DNA of 64,000 bases, taken from NCBI RefSeq assembly GCF_028618515.1, contig NZ_JAQITB010000002.1:62001-126000 (forward strand), read 5' to 3'. A program made the position numbers and the translations under genes. The notes beneath the pieces were generated by a model that ran no database searches, was not told the DNA's origin, and saw only the letters and a program-made list of their open reading frames with translations. Below are positions 1 to 10,674 of the stretch, in pieces; within the stretch, counting starts at the first letter, position 1, and every line of letters starts with the position of its first letter. The DNA comes from Bartonella sp. ML69XJBT (GTDB lineage: Bacteria; Pseudomonadota; Alphaproteobacteria; Rhizobiales; Rhizobiaceae).

Positions 1-1060
1 ACTACCCTTGTTTTATATATGCTGTGGTAAGAGATTATGATATTCTTTATGGATGATTATCAAATACCATTTGTTTTCACTCGAGGGTTTTCATGATGTG
101 AGGTGGCAAGGTGCATTGATAAAGAATATTATTGCTTCAAATTAGAAGAGGAAAATACGCGGAAATGGAAGTTATATGCACGTTCTTTCTTATGAGTTTG
201 AAGAAAGGAAATTGCATAAGTGATGTATAGAGCTTTGTTATAAAAAATGGACGAAAGATTATGGGTTATCGGTAAAGTTATGGCATGATTCTAGAAATAT
301 CATGGGGAAAAATGATTTTTTTTAAAGTCTATAAGAGTATTGTAAAAATTAAGATAAATCTTATCAATTTATAAAAGGATATTGGTAAAATTTTTTATTG
401 TGAGCAATCTGCTCAGGAGAGAAAGCGTAAAGAATATTTTGATATGCAACACTTGTTCCATAAAAGTTATCACGAAAAACTATTTTGAAATAAATAAGTT
501 TGTGTTTCTTTGCTACTGATAGCAAAATGAACTTTTTCTATGTAGATTCTGCTTTTCTCATAGTGTTTACATTCTTCACAAGGCTTTATTTTCATTTTTC
601 TACAAAAGTTTTACTATCTTCAATATAGAAAAGTTATTTAGAGCAAATAAAGTGTTTAGACCAAGTCTTTCGGATATGCAGTTAGTTTTTGGGGAGGGAG
701 ATGTGTTATTGCCTTTTTGAATGTTTCAGAGCGCTTTTCGTTAAGAGCTAAGGGATTTGAAAAGAAAATTATTACTTTCATCTGTTATTTAAATGCAAAT
801 GCTCTATTCGAAGCTGATTAAGGGTGAATTTGTGTGATGTTTTGGTGATTATGCTGAGCTAGGAAGTTTTTGAAAAAACTTGTTTTTAAGGTGCACTATT
901 GGGGCGTGGAGATGATTTAAAAAGCATCGCAAAAGCGGAGACTTTATTGATAGTATGTCGTCCAAACAGGTTTAAAATGTATGTCTGTTATCTTAAATAA
1001 AATATAGAGAACCAATAAATTGAGCATAGTACAAGAAGAGTAGTATTCTCCAATTTATAT
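1..1060. other. Non-coding, probably decayed DNA
   Basis: No intact gene is visible. Short protein-like stretches on the plus strand near 50-330 and 390-480 are broken by stops, which suggests remnants of a former gene, but I cannot name the family. Confidence 0.4.
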
Positions 1061-1576
1061 TTAGGCTGGATTTGCTATGTACAGTGGTGAAGCTGTTAAA
1101 AACATTTCCGTGAGTAACAATGGTTTGCCTGTTAATCGCAATCGGGAACGGCGTGCCCAGAGTGTTCCTTTTTGGCCGATGTGAATGTAGTCACGAGTCA
1201 ATTTGCCACTGTTAAATAAATAATGCCCTAATGGTGTTGTGCCCAAATGCATCAATTCTTGGTTTTGTTCGAGAAGGGTTTCTTGGGGGATTACGGTGCG
1301 TCCAAGAAGCCAAGGTTGATTATCTCCCATCAGTATGATTTCACGTAGCCAGTAACGTGCGCTTTGAGGTAAATGCTCTGCTTCATCCTGCAATTTATCC
1401 TGCGTGATAAAACATTCACGCTGTGGTTCAATACGTATGTTGGCACAGTGTTTTTTTAATCGAAGCGTCATCGAACCAGGTTCCATGAGCCAATCACGGA
1501 TGTTTTGGGGCACAAAAGAGTTTTGATCGGAGAGCCATTCTAGAGGCGGTATGATGGAATCTCTAAGATGAGACAT
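1061..1576 (-). CDS. ubiC: Chorismate--pyruvate lyase (UbiC)
   Basis: This 171-residue cytoplasmic enzyme should convert chorismate to 4-hydroxybenzoate plus pyruvate, the first committed step of ubiquinone synthesis. The family signature is clear along the whole length: SARYWLREI with the substrate-binding Arg at about residue 78, [16 protein letters not shown], and [19 protein letters not shown] with the conserved Glu at about 157. The length matches the E. coli enzyme (165 residues), and the resemblance to the enterobacterial form is unusually close for an alphaproteobacterium. An AGAGTGAAG stretch precedes the ATG. The gene stands alone; no ubiA is next to it. Function is firm; an origin by transfer is only an inference. 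Confidence 0.9.
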   Translation of the reverse strand: MSHLRDSIIPPLEWLSDQNSFVPQNIRDWLMEPGSMTLRLKKHCANIRIEPQRECFITQDKLQDEAEHLPQSARYWLREIILMGDNQPWLLGRTVIPQETLLEQNQELMHLGTTPLGHYLFNSGKLTRDYIHIGQKGTLWARRSRLRLTGKPLLLTEMFLTASPLYIANPA

Positions 1577-2373
1577 TACTTCACTCTACACCTAAAATCG
1601 TATTTCGTATGTTATTATGTTAGGGTGATATAAACAGATATTTCTCATTCTAATGCGGAAATGTTCAGGCAGCAAGATTTGAAACAAGAAGAGAGAAGAA
1701 AAATTTCAGCAAGGGGTATTTTATGAAAATATGTTGTAGGCGGAAGTTTAATATCTCTTATGAGTAAAACTTAGAACACAATAAAAGGAAAATGAGAAAG
1801 ATATCATTTTTATACTCTCTTTTTTCGTTTCATTGATATGGGGAAAAATTCTCTTTATTATTGATAATAATTCAAAGGGATTATTTAAGTTTTTTGGTAA
1901 AGTGATTGCGTTGGTAGAATGCAGAGAAGCTAAATGTTACGTGATAGAATTTTAAAGCATCAATTTTATAATAATGATGGAGCAGTTGTGTTCGCCTTAC
2001 AGTAAGATAAGTAGCTTTAATGGTGGTTGGTATATTTACTTAGAAAAATTTTAAGTGTTGGTAAGGTGTGGAAGCAATCAGATATTAAACAATGAAATAT
2101 TAAAAACAGCGATGTGTGCATTGTAAATGCAATTATACCAGCATTGTACTAAAATAATGTTATTGTGGCTCATGCTATAAATGGGTTGTCGTATATTGGT
2201 TAGAGATGGTGTGTTGTAAAACTGTGTTGTCCTTTAATAATATCATGATGGTGATGCAAAAGAATTGCGGCTTAAGCATCTCACCATCATTTCTCTTTGC
2301 GGCAACTTTTTAAGTTATTGCGGAAACATTTTAACTGTTTTCCTCAGCACAAAAAGGTGTTAAAAAAAACGCT
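1577..2373. other. Intergenic region, nothing recognised
   Basis: About 800 AT-rich bases between ubiC and the GlsB-like gene. I see no convincing gene, RNA or repeat here; any ORFs are short and lack coding character. Confidence 0.4.
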
Positions 2374-2625
2374 CTATGATCGGATTTTACGTCCTATCCA
2401 TATCAAAATACAGGCTCCTATAAAACCTGAAACAAGATAGCCAAACCAACCAGCAAAGCTTACTCCTAAAAGACCAAAAAGAAAACTCGCTAATGCGGCT
2501 CCAATAACTCCTAAAATAATATTTAGCAACACTCCTGTTTGGCTTTTCATAAGATACTGTGCAGCCAATCCTGCAAGCCCCCCGATAATAATAGCTGCAA
2601 TCCAGCCGATATTTGCGTCTTCCAT
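2374..2625 (-). CDS. GlsB/YeaQ/YmgE-family small membrane protein
   Basis: An 83-residue, very hydrophobic protein with about three glycine-rich membrane segments, including GWIAAIIIGGLAGLAAQYLM and VLLNIILGVIGAALASFLFG, ending in a basic GRKIRS tail. This is the pattern of the transglycosylase-associated / GlsB stress-response family, whose members sit in the inner membrane and are often induced by general stress; the biochemical role is unknown. The start is well supported by an AAGGAGGG ribosome binding site a few bases upstream of the ATG. It stands alone in a long intergenic region. Another reading frame over the same bases is a shadow. Confidence 0.85.
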   Translation of the reverse strand: MEDANIGWIAAIIIGGLAGLAAQYLMKSQTGVLLNIILGVIGAALASFLFGLLGVSFAGWFGYLVSGFIGACILIWIGRKIRS

Positions 2626-3266
2626 TATACCCTCCTTTGTCTAAGTCTAGACTGTTAGTTTTAACTAGGGTAAGTTTTGCAAAGGTCAATGTTCACTTTT
2701 GCTCGATGAAGGGATATTTCTGCTGGAAATTTTGTTACACCACTCCTTTGCCGTTTTTCAACTCACGTGAAGATCTTATGCGTACAATGTTATGTCTATA
2801 ATATAATAAATAAAGACCATCTCTATTATAATACTAAAAAATGCTAAAATGAGCAATTATTTTACGTAAAATAGTATCTACAAAAGTATTTTTTATAATG
2901 AATTCTATATTTATGAGAATATTTGTTACAATTTTTGTTACAATTTTTGAAAAAAATGAGAATAACCTGACTTAATGAACATATAAAATATATATTCAGA
3001 AAATTTACTCGTATAATAGCAATAACGCTTGAATAATTAAAGATATTTTTATTTTATTCTTTACAAAATACTGTATAGATTTATCTTCTTAGAATATTGA
3101 TATTACCATTGCAATTTTAGAGATATTTACAATTCTGATGGTAGGCTTTTTTCTTGATGATCATACAGTAAAGGGGCGTTTTTTTACAAGAGCATTTGAT
3201 TTGACTTTAGACATTTGAATATGCACAATTCATGATTGCTGTGGTCCATGTATCGTTCAAAGATTT
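2626..3266. other. Intergenic region with a short tandem repeat
   Basis: About 640 AT-rich bases. At 2922-2947 a 12-base unit (TTTGTTACAATT) occurs twice in tandem and starts a third time. No gene is convincing here. Confidence 0.45.
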
Positions 3267-4964
3267 TTAAAATGAAGATTTGCTTGTTTGTTGGTCAGTA
3301 GGATTACGCAGGCGAGAACTTTGAAGCAGTCCTTGTGCTTCTAAAATTGGGTAGATCATTGATGTTAAAAGAGAGTTGATTTGTTTTAGATCACGTACAG
3401 TGTCAAGATGAAGACTGGACGATTCTACATTTTTAAGATCTCCTTCACGAAGGCGTTTAAAATGCTTTAAACTCATCTCTTTTTCTAAATTTCGCAGTTG
3501 GTCTTTTTTCTGTACCAGCAAATGTGCGGTGTGGGTGTCACGTGAGACAAGAACATTAAATGCAATATGTGCATTGGCGAGAACAATGGAATGGAAACGA
3601 AGAAGGTCATTCCATCCTTCGCTACTAAATTGTAGACCTTTTTGTTGTTTCTTTTTAACTAGCATAAGCATATTATGAATAATAATATCTCCAGCTTGAT
3701 CCAATTTTATACAAGCACCTAGAAGCTCTTGTGTTTGAAGGGCTTCTTCATCAGACAATTTTTGTCCAGCTAATCGTGCAAGATAAAGTTTTATTGCGAT
3801 ATGCTTTTTGTCCAATATAGTGTTTAGCTGGTTGAGTTCACGGATGATGTCGAGATCTGGTTTTTCATAAAGTCCCATGATTTTTTTTAACATGATGTCT
3901 ACAAGATCACAAATATGGATGACTTCACGCATGACATTCGAAAGTGCTAAAGTTGGACGTTCAAGAACGCTCTCATCAAGAGCTGTTTGATGAGAGAGAT
4001 TAAGTGTTTTATCAGTTTGCGTTTTTTGGGCACTTAAATGGACAATTTTTGTGGTTAGTTTTAAAACCCATTTCGAGAGGGGTATTCCAGCAAAGAGAAT
4101 GAAAATATTGAAGATGATATGGGCGTTGATCACTTGAGAAGCTGCATCGTGACCAAGCCATGTGATGGGTGGTTGAAAGGAGAGAAATAAGATGAGGACA
4201 AGGATTGAACCGGCTCCACGCATGAGTAAATTTCCCAAGGGAACGAGACGCGTATTAGGAGAGGCGTTGCGTGTGAGAAGTGGTGCTATAAGAGAAGAGC
4301 CAAAGTTAACGCCAAGAACCATGATAACACAGAGTTGAGCGTGAATAAGATCATAGTTAGCAAAATTGACGAGCAAAATAATTCCTGCAATGGATGAATG
4401 CAAAAGATAAGTCAATATGGCTGCTAGTAAGAAAGAAGAAAGGGGATCGGTTGAAAGATAACGAATGATGCTAGGCAAAATTTCGCTCTCACGTAAGGGC
4501 TCTGTGGCGGTGCTTATCATTTGTAAAGATAAAATTAAAAGACCAATACCGATGACAATACGTCCTATTTGACGCCAATTACGTTTTTCAGTGGTCATGA
4601 AGATACAAGTGCCGATTAAAAGACATAAGGGTACAACGATTGTGAGATCATAGGAGAGAATTTTGACAACGAATGCTGAGCCTAATTCTCCTCCACGTAC
4701 GGCCATAAGTCCTGCTAATCCAGAGACAAAGCCAGACTCAACAAAAGAACCAACAAGCAGCGTTATTGCTGTAGAACTTTGTAAAAGCATTGCTGAAAAA
4801 AGTCCAAAGCTTATAGCAAATAATGGTTTGGAAATAACATGACGCATTTTGTATTTTAGCTTGTCTCCATAGGTCCGTTCAATGCCTGTGCGGACCATGC
4901 GTGTAGCCCAAAGAAGTAAAGAAACAGCACCTGCAAGATGAAGGAGTACCAAGGAGCCATTCAT
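3267..4964 (-). CDS. Na/Pi-cotransporter family protein with PhoU-like C-terminus
   Basis: A 565-residue inner-membrane protein of the Na+/phosphate cotransporter (NptA/YjbB-like) family. The N-terminal half (about 1-310) has multiple membrane helices and the two inverted family repeats: the first carries LLQSSTAITLLVGSFVESG, the second LLHSSIAGIILLVNFA, both with the Q/H-S-S motif expected to bind Na+ and phosphate. The C-terminal part (about 330-550) is hydrophilic and helical, like a PhoU domain. The start at the ATG preceded by AAAGGATC gives the usual length. The next minus-strand gene upstream (MscS family) is 69 bases away, so the two may be co-transcribed. Transport of phosphate is inferred from the family. 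Confidence 0.85.
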   Translation of the reverse strand: MNGSLVLLHLAGAVSLLLWATRMVRTGIERTYGDKLKYKMRHVISKPLFAISFGLFSAMLLQSSTAITLLVGSFVESGFVSGLAGLMAVRGGELGSAFVVKILSYDLTIVVPLCLLIGTCIFMTTEKRNWRQIGRIVIGIGLLILSLQMISTATEPLRESEILPSIIRYLSTDPLSSFLLAAILTYLLHSSIAGIILLVNFANYDLIHAQLCVIMVLGVNFGSSLIAPLLTRNASPNTRLVPLGNLLMRGAGSILVLILFLSFQPPITWLGHDAASQVINAHIIFNIFILFAGIPLSKWVLKLTTKIVHLSAQKTQTDKTLNLSHQTALDESVLERPTLALSNVMREVIHICDLVDIMLKKIMGLYEKPDLDIIRELNQLNTILDKKHIAIKLYLARLAGQKLSDEEALQTQELLGACIKLDQAGDIIIHNMLMLVKKKQQKGLQFSSEGWNDLLRFHSIVLANAHIAFNVLVSRDTHTAHLLVQKKDQLRNLEKEMSLKHFKRLREGDLKNVESSSLHLDTVRDLKQINSLLTSMIYPILEAQGLLQSSRLRNPTDQQTSKSSF

Positions 4965-5033
4965 GATCCTTTTTCTTTCTCTGTTGTTATAAATATGATT
5001 GATCTAAAAAATTGACGAATTGTGTTTATCGTT

Positions 5034-6266
5034 TTAGGGGTCTTTCGCTTCTAATACATGACGAAAATCATAGCCACTTGGATTTTGAAAAATCTTTAGA
5101 CCAAAACTTGGAAGTATCGAATAAAGATGATCAAAAATATCAGCTTGAATTTGTTCATATTCTAGCCAAACAGTTGTGTTGGTAAAGCAATAGATTTCCA
5201 GGGGCAAACCATTTGGGGTAGGCGGTAATTGCCGTGTCATCAGTGTCATATTTTGTTCGATATGGAGATGTTTTTTGAGATAAGCAACAACATAAGCACG
5301 GAAAGTTCCAATGTTTGTTAAACGTCGGGTATTGGCTAACACATCATGATTTTTATCTAATTGTGTGTTCCATTCAGTGATTTCCGGTATTTTTTGTGTG
5401 AAATAATTTTCCAACAAATTAAATCGGGAAAGATATTCTTGTTCTTCTTCTGTGTGAAAACGAATACTTGACTGATCAATGAAGAGGGATCGTTTAATGC
5501 GCCGTCCCCCCGATTCTTCCATGCCACGCCAATTCTTAAAAGGATCCGTGACTAGTTTACGGATCGGCACAGTTGTGATTGTCTTATCAAAATTTTGTAC
5601 TTTAACAGTGTGAAGTGCGATTTCAGTGACATCACCATCTACATCGAGACTAGGGATTTCAATCCAGTCACCGACGCGTACCATATCGGTGGAAGAAATT
5701 TGAATACCTGCAATGAGAGAAAGCAATGTATCTTGAAAAATCAACATGAGGACAGCGGCCATTGCGCCAAGACCGGATAAAAGAATAAGAGGGGAGCGGT
5801 CAATTAATGTGGCTACCATCAGAATCGCAGCTACAGTAAAAAGCGCAATTTTAGCGATTTGAATATAACCCTTTATTGGCTTTAACCGCGCTGTTGGTTG
5901 TTGTTCATAAAGAATATTAATAACATTCAGAAAAGATGAAATAGCTAAGACAACAACAAAAATAATGAAGGCGTTTGCGACATTGCCTATAATAGTGCTG
6001 AGTGTCGGGGGAAGGGTTGGAATGAAGTTAATACCGATGGAGAGAGTAAAAGCTGCAACAATATTTGCTATGTAATGAATGGTATTTTCAATATCAACGG
6101 TTGTCTTTTTAGGAAGAAAAGAAGAAAGCCGTTTTGCTCCGTGAAAGAGAAGGTTGCGTGCTAAAAAATTGACTAAAAATGCAATGATGATAAGAATAAT
6201 AAGCCAAGCAATAGATTCTAGCAGTGGATATTGAACAAGAAATTTGATCACTTTTTCATTCTCCAT
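5034..6266 (-). CDS. MscS-family mechanosensitive channel, YbdG-like
   Basis: A 410-residue inner-membrane protein. About four or five membrane helices occupy residues 1-170, followed by the pore-lining and beta domain typical of MscS: LLSGLGAMAAVLMLIFQDTL, then RVGDWIEIPSLDVDGDVTEI and the TTVPIRKLVTDPFKNWRGM segment. The GGRRIKR sequence and the overall length (E. coli YbdG has 415 residues) place it with YbdG rather than the short MscS. It would open under membrane tension and release solutes on osmotic downshock. The start is the first ATG; its ribosome binding site is weak. It is divergent from dnaG, with 116 bases between the two starts. Confidence 0.85.
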   Translation of the reverse strand: MENEKVIKFLVQYPLLESIAWLIILIIIAFLVNFLARNLLFHGAKRLSSFLPKKTTVDIENTIHYIANIVAAFTLSIGINFIPTLPPTLSTIIGNVANAFIIFVVVLAISSFLNVINILYEQQPTARLKPIKGYIQIAKIALFTVAAILMVATLIDRSPLILLSGLGAMAAVLMLIFQDTLLSLIAGIQISSTDMVRVGDWIEIPSLDVDGDVTEIALHTVKVQNFDKTITTVPIRKLVTDPFKNWRGMEESGGRRIKRSLFIDQSSIRFHTEEEQEYLSRFNLLENYFTQKIPEITEWNTQLDKNHDVLANTRRLTNIGTFRAYVVAYLKKHLHIEQNMTLMTRQLPPTPNGLPLEIYCFTNTTVWLEYEQIQADIFDHLYSILPSFGLKIFQNPSGYDFRHVLEAKDP

Positions 6267-6382
6267 TTCTGAAAAATATGCGGTTGGAGCTTAATCTTTT
6301 AACCGCTTAAGAGGAAGTCTTGGAATTATGCTCTAAAGTCGTTAAATATGCAAAAAAGAAATTTAAAACTCTGTGAGAGATA

Positions 6383-8320
6383 ATGCGATTTACGTCCGAT
6401 TTCCTTGATGAGCTCCGCACAAGATTACCAATTTCAACAGTTATTGGACAAAGGGTGGTGTTTGATCCCCAAAAAAGCAAGCCTTCGCGAGGGGATTTTT
6501 GGTGTTGCTGCCCATTTCATGGTGAAAAGACTCCCAGTTTTCATTGTGATGATCGTAAAGGACGCTATTATTGTTTTGGCTGTGGTGTCAGTGGCGATAT
6601 TTTTACTTTTCTTTGTGAACTTGATGGATTGCATTTTTCAGAAAGTGTAGAGCGTTTGGCTGATTTTGCAGGGGTAAAACTCCCTGTTTTTGATCCACAA
6701 AGTCACAAACATCATATGGAAAAAGCAGACCTTTATGATGTTATGAGAATAGCTACGGATTTTTTTCAACAGAGTTTACATGATAAAGAAGGTGTGCAGG
6801 CGCGTCGTTATCTTGATGCGCGTGGTGTAACGCTAAAACTTGCAGAGCGTTTTCGAATTGGTTTTGCTCCGATAAGGCGTACAGCTTTAAAAGAAGCTTT
6901 AAGCGCGCGGGGTATTTCTATCAAACAAATGGAAGATTGTGGACTTCTCAAATTGGCTGAGGATAATACGGCTTCTTATGATCGATTTAGAAATCGTATT
7001 ATGTTTCCTATTGAGGATTTACGCGGACGTGTGGTGGCTTTTGGAGGGCGTGCATTAGAAAAAGATACGCCGGCGAAATATCTTAATAGCCCTGAAACAG
7101 TACTGTTTCATAAAGGAAACATGCTTTACAATGCAGCCTCTGCTCGTAAAAATAGCCGCTTTGTTGGTGATGAAAAAGTCCGTTCAATTCTTGTGGTTGA
7201 AGGTTATATGGATGTTATTGCACTGACTAAAGCTGGTTTTGAGGGAGTTGTAGCACCTTTGGGGACAGCATTAACAGAAGCGCAAATTGGGCTTTTATGG
7301 CAGATGGCAGCTGATCCTATCTTGTGTTTTGATGGCGATGATGCTGGTTTAAAAGCGGCTTTTCGTGTTGCTGATCGCGTGTTGCCTCTTTTGAAGGCGG
7401 GGGTGTCGGTACGCTTTGTTTTATTGCCACAAGGTAAAGATCCTGATGAAATTATTTCTGCTGGTGGTGCACAACTTTTTTCTTCTTTTTTACAAAAAGC
7501 AATTCCATTGATTGAGCTTTTGTGGTGGCGTTCTACTTACGGAAAAAACTTTGAAACTCCAGAGGCACGAGCTGCGCTAGAAAAACAACTGAAACAGCAA
7601 ATTTTTACCATTAAGGATGAAGATATACGTCGCTATTATTTACAGGATATAAAAAAACGGCTTTTTGATTTTTTTCGTCCTTTTTTTTCGAAAAAAAAAT
7701 CTACAGGACAGTATCATCAGTCTTCCCAAAACAGAATATTTAAAGATCAATCTTTTTCTATTTTAGCAAATTCCGGTATTGTGCGCCACTCTTCGGAATC
7801 TATTCCTCTGCGTGAGGCCGTTATTTTATTGCTTTTAGCTTACTATCCTGAGTTGTGGTATGAAAATTTTGAAGTTTTGGCTGAGTTAGAATTACAAAAT
7901 ACTCAATTGGTATGTTTTCATCAGTCTATGTTAGAAATTCTCGGCAATCAACAGCTTCATGATAAGGAGACAATGGTTGCACTCTTAGAAGAAAGAGGAC
8001 ACAAAGCGCTCTTGGAACGTATGAAACATCTTGTGCAAAATATCGGTATGCGTACGGTCTTTATGGGGGTGCCCATTGAAGATGCTCGTGCTATATTAAA
8101 ACAGGCTGTCTACTTGCATCTTCAAGAATACCACCTACATAAGAGACTACAAGATATTGAAGAGCAACTGGTAGAAAGTCCTAACAGTGAGGTTTTTGAT
8201 TTGCTTCGTGAAATAAAAAGTGAGTTAGAGCAAATGCAAGCGACAGAAGCGTTAATTGAAGGATTTGGAAGTTGGTTGGATGGAAAAATAGACGGGAATA
8301 AGCAAGATACAATAAAATGA
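6383..8320 (+). CDS. dnaG: DNA primase DnaG
   Basis: The 645-residue replicative primase makes RNA primers at the fork. The N-terminal CHC2 zinc-binding domain is seen in CPFHGEKTPSF and YYCFGCGVSGD (about residues 44-75). The catalytic core has the TOPRIM motifs VVEGYMDVIAL (about 271) and FDGDDAG (about 315), which supply the metal-binding acidic residues, followed by KDPDE. The C-terminal third, which binds DnaB helicase in the family, is divergent and rich in Lys, Phe and Ser around 440-470. The length is normal. It is followed by rpoD as in the macromolecular synthesis operon, but rpsU is absent and 341 structured bases separate dnaG from rpoD. Confidence 0.97.
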   Translation: MRFTSDFLDELRTRLPISTVIGQRVVFDPQKSKPSRGDFWCCCPFHGEKTPSFHCDDRKGRYYCFGCGVSGDIFTFLCELDGLHFSESVERLADFAGVKLPVFDPQSHKHHMEKADLYDVMRIATDFFQQSLHDKEGVQARRYLDARGVTLKLAERFRIGFAPIRRTALKEALSARGISIKQMEDCGLLKLAEDNTASYDRFRNRIMFPIEDLRGRVVAFGGRALEKDTPAKYLNSPETVLFHKGNMLYNAASARKNSRFVGDEKVRSILVVEGYMDVIALTKAGFEGVVAPLGTALTEAQIGLLWQMAADPILCFDGDDAGLKAAFRVADRVLPLLKAGVSVRFVLLPQGKDPDEIISAGGAQLFSSFLQKAIPLIELLWWRSTYGKNFETPEARAALEKQLKQQIFTIKDEDIRRYYLQDIKKRLFDFFRPFFSKKKSTGQYHQSSQNRIFKDQSFSILANSGIVRHSSESIPLREAVILLLLAYYPELWYENFEVLAELELQNTQLVCFHQSMLEILGNQQLHDKETMVALLEERGHKALLERMKHLVQNIGMRTVFMGVPIEDARAILKQAVYLHLQEYHLHKRLQDIEEQLVESPNSEVFDLLREIKSELEQMQATEALIEGFGSWLDGKIDGNKQDTIK

Positions 8321-8342
8321 TTCGCTTTTTTGATGCGAATCA
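8318..8342 (+). terminator. Hairpin at the dnaG stop codon
   Basis: TGATTCGC (8318-8325, including the dnaG stop) pairs perfectly with GCGAATCA (8335-8342) around a 9-base T-rich loop. There is no T run after it, so it could be a weak terminator or an mRNA 3' end stabiliser. Confidence 0.4.
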
Positions 8343-8414
8343 GTCACCTAAGGCTTAGTATGAAGAAGTTATATAAAGCGACATTTTTATAAAGAATGAC
8401 GACTGAATTTTAGG

Positions 8415-8509
8415 AAAAGCGGGAAATTGGTTCTTACTATAGGGTACAGAGATTATCTCAGAAAGGCTGAGAGGTGTCGGGGAAACTTCTAGAGTTTTCC
8501 CGCGTTTTT
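8415..8509 (+). ncRNA. Structured RNA element between dnaG and rpoD (attenuator or small RNA)
   Basis: Three pairings are visible. GCGGGAAA (8419-8426) can pair perfectly with TTTCCCGC (8496-8503). CTCAG (8457-8461) pairs with CTGAG (8467-8471). GGGGAAACT (8479-8487) pairs with AGTTTTCCC (8493-8501) to form a hairpin followed by GCGTTTTT, an intrinsic-terminator shape. The first and third pairings share the 8496-8501 bases and exclude one another. This could be an attenuator in the rpoD leader or a small RNA closed by an end stem. No ligand-binding consensus was recognised. Confidence 0.45.
8479..8509 (+). terminator. Intrinsic terminator upstream of rpoD
   Basis: A nine-pair stem (one G-U) with loop TCTAG is followed by GCGTTTTT. 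It lies 150 bases before the rpoD start and may end dnaG transcripts, leaving rpoD to its own promoter or to antitermination. Confidence 0.55.
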
Positions 8510-8661
8510 GTGTGAATGACAAGGTGTATACGATATGTAGTCTTTCAAATGGTAATCTTTTCTAAGAGGGGGTATATTATAGGAAACTGTTCGTACGCTT
8601 AAATGAGAACGCAAAAAGTTGGTCACATGGAAGCTGTGGAGTGATCAAGTGGAGTTATGGT

Positions 8662-10674
8662 ATGGCAACAAAGGTTAAACAGAAAGATAATGTAGAAGTA
8701 TCAAGCCAAGCAAGTTTGGATAGTCCTCTTCTTGATTTTTCTGATGATGCCATCAAGAAAATGGTTAAACTTGCCAAAAAGAATGGTTATGTGACGATGG
8801 ATGAACTGAATGCAGTTCTTCCTTCTGATGAGGTTACATCTGAACAAATTGAAGATATCTTGGCGATGTTCTCCGAGATGGGGATTAATGTTGTGGACGA
8901 TGAAGATGAAGTCGATTCTAGACATTATGATGAAGAAGTAACGGTGGAAGGAGGCGATTTAGTAGAGGCCTCTAGTCACGCAATTGCAACGACAACGAAT
9001 AAGCGTGAGGTGACAGATCGTACTGATGATCCAGTACGCATGTATCTGCGGGAGATGGGAGCTGTAGAGCTGCTTTCGCGGGAAGGCGAAATTGCTATTG
9101 CTAAGCGTATTGAAGCAGGACGTGAGACAATGATTGCAGGACTTTGTGAGAGTCCTTTAACTTTCCAGGCCCTTATTATCTGGCGTGAAGAATTAAAAGA
9201 GCAGCGTATTCTTCTTCGTGAAATTATTGATCTTGAAACAACTTATGCGGGACCAGAAGCTAAGCTGGCCCCTTTTGTTGAACGAAGTGAAGTTGATAAG
9301 ATAAAAGAGGACAAGACATCTGCTGGTGTGCGTAATATCGAGGGTATTGCCGGTGATAGAGGCGTTGAGGATGATGAGGAAGAAGAGGATGATGTTAATT
9401 TATCGCTTGCAGCAATGGAGAATGAACTTTGTCCTCAAGTTATGGAAACATTGGACTTTATCGCTCAGACCTATGTAAAATTGCGAAAATTACAAGATCA
9501 GCATGTTGAGAGCAGTTTAGCGGAGCGTAAAGAAGGTGCTCTTTCACCTTCTCAGAAGAAAAAATACATTCAATTAAAGAGCGAGTTGATTCAAGCAGTA
9601 AAATCTCTCTCTTTGAATCAAAATCGTATCGAATCTTTGGTTGAGCAACTTTATGATATCAATAAAAGATTGATTCATAATGAAGGGAAGTTGAAACGAA
9701 TTGCTAACAGTTATGGCATTGGCCATGAGAATTTTTTAAAAGAATATCAAGGCCGTGAACTGGATGCTGATTGGACCAATTATATTGCGACTTTGCCAGG
9801 AATAGGGTGGCAAGAATTTTCTATGCGTGAAGCAAAAGAAATTCAAAGGTTGCGTAGCGAAATACAGAATCTTGCCCAAGAAACGGCTATTTCCATTAGC
9901 GAATTTCGTCGGATTGTTACACAGGTGCAAAAAGGTGAACGCGAATCAACTATTGCTAAAAAAGAAATGGTGGAAGCTAATTTGCGCTTAGTGATTTCAA
10001 TTGCAAAAAAATATACTAATCGTGGTCTGCAGTTTCTTGATCTTATTCAAGAAGGCAATATCGGTTTGATGAAAGCCGTCGATAAATTTGAATATCGGCG
10101 GGGCTATAAGTTTTCAACTTATGCAACATGGTGGATTCGTCAAGCAATTACCCGCTCAATTGCTGATCAGGCACGCACTATCCGTATTCCTGTTCATATG
10201 ATTGAAACCATTAACAAAATTGTACGTACATCGCGCCAGATTTTGCATGAAATTGGTCGAGAGCCTACACCAGAAGAATTGTCTAGCAAGCTTTCTATGC
10301 CATTAGAAAAGGTGCGAAAAGTTCTTAAAATTGCAAAAGAGCCTATTTCCCTTGAAACCCCTGTTGGTGATGAAGATGATTCCCATTTGGGTGATTTTAT
10401 TGAGGATAGGAATGCATTATTGCCCATTGATGCAGCTATTCAGGCTAATTTGCGAGATACGACAACGCGCGTCCTTGCTTCCCTCACGCCACGTGAAGAA
10501 CGTGTGCTGCGGATGCGTTTTGGTATCGGTATGAATACTGATCATACATTGGAAGAAGTTGGTCAACAATTTTCAGTAACCCGGGAGCGTATTCGTCAAA
10601 TTGAAGCAAAGGCGCTTCGCAAATTGAAACATCCTAGCCGTTCACGCAAATTGCGTAGCTTCCTCGATTCTTGA
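8662..10674 (+). CDS. rpoD: RNA polymerase primary sigma factor RpoD
   Basis: The 670-residue housekeeping sigma-70. The N-terminal region 1.1 is acidic. Region 1.2 starts at [18 protein letters not shown]. An acidic non-conserved insertion (EDDEEEEDD) follows. Regions 2.1-2.4 include [20 protein letters not shown] and [15 protein letters not shown] for core and -10 recognition. Region 3 begins at the MIETINKI segment. Region 4.2 has the -35 binding helix in [19 protein letters not shown] near the C-terminus. The start is the ATG at 8662, placed seven bases after GGAG; an in-frame GTG at 8641 is less likely. It is followed by more than 600 bases without a clear gene. Confidence 0.97.
   Translation: MATKVKQKDNVEVSSQASLDSPLLDFSDDAIKKMVKLAKKNGYVTMDELNAVLPSDEVTSEQIEDILAMFSEMGINVVDDEDEVDSRHYDEEVTVEGGDLVEASSHAIATTTNKREVTDRTDDPVRMYLREMGAVELLSREGEIAIAKRIEAGRETMIAGLCESPLTFQALIIWREELKEQRILLREIIDLETTYAGPEAKLAPFVERSEVDKIKEDKTSAGVRNIEGIAGDRGVEDDEEEEDDVNLSLAAMENELCPQVMETLDFIAQTYVKLRKLQDQHVESSLAERKEGALSPSQKKKYIQLKSELIQAVKSLSLNQNRIESLVEQLYDINKRLIHNEGKLKRIANSYGIGHENFLKEYQGRELDADWTNYIATLPGIGWQEFSMREAKEIQRLRSEIQNLAQETAISISEFRRIVTQVQKGERESTIAKKEMVEANLRLVISIAKKYTNRGLQFLDLIQEGNIGLMKAVDKFEYRRGYKFSTYATWWIRQAITRSIADQARTIRIPVHMIETINKIVRTSRQILHEIGREPTPEELSSKLSMPLEKVRKVLKIAKEPISLETPVGDEDDSHLGDFIEDRNALLPIDAAIQANLRDTTTRVLASLTPREERVLRMRFGIGMNTDHTLEEVGQQFSVTRERIRQIEAKALRKLKHPSRSRKLRSFLDS

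Noticed and set aside
8430-8505. Possible TPP riboswitch because of GGCTGAGA near 8466
   Set aside because: The rest of the THI-box consensus (the second conserved half with CCTGA-like and the closing stem) is missing, and the gene downstream is rpoD, not a thiamine gene.
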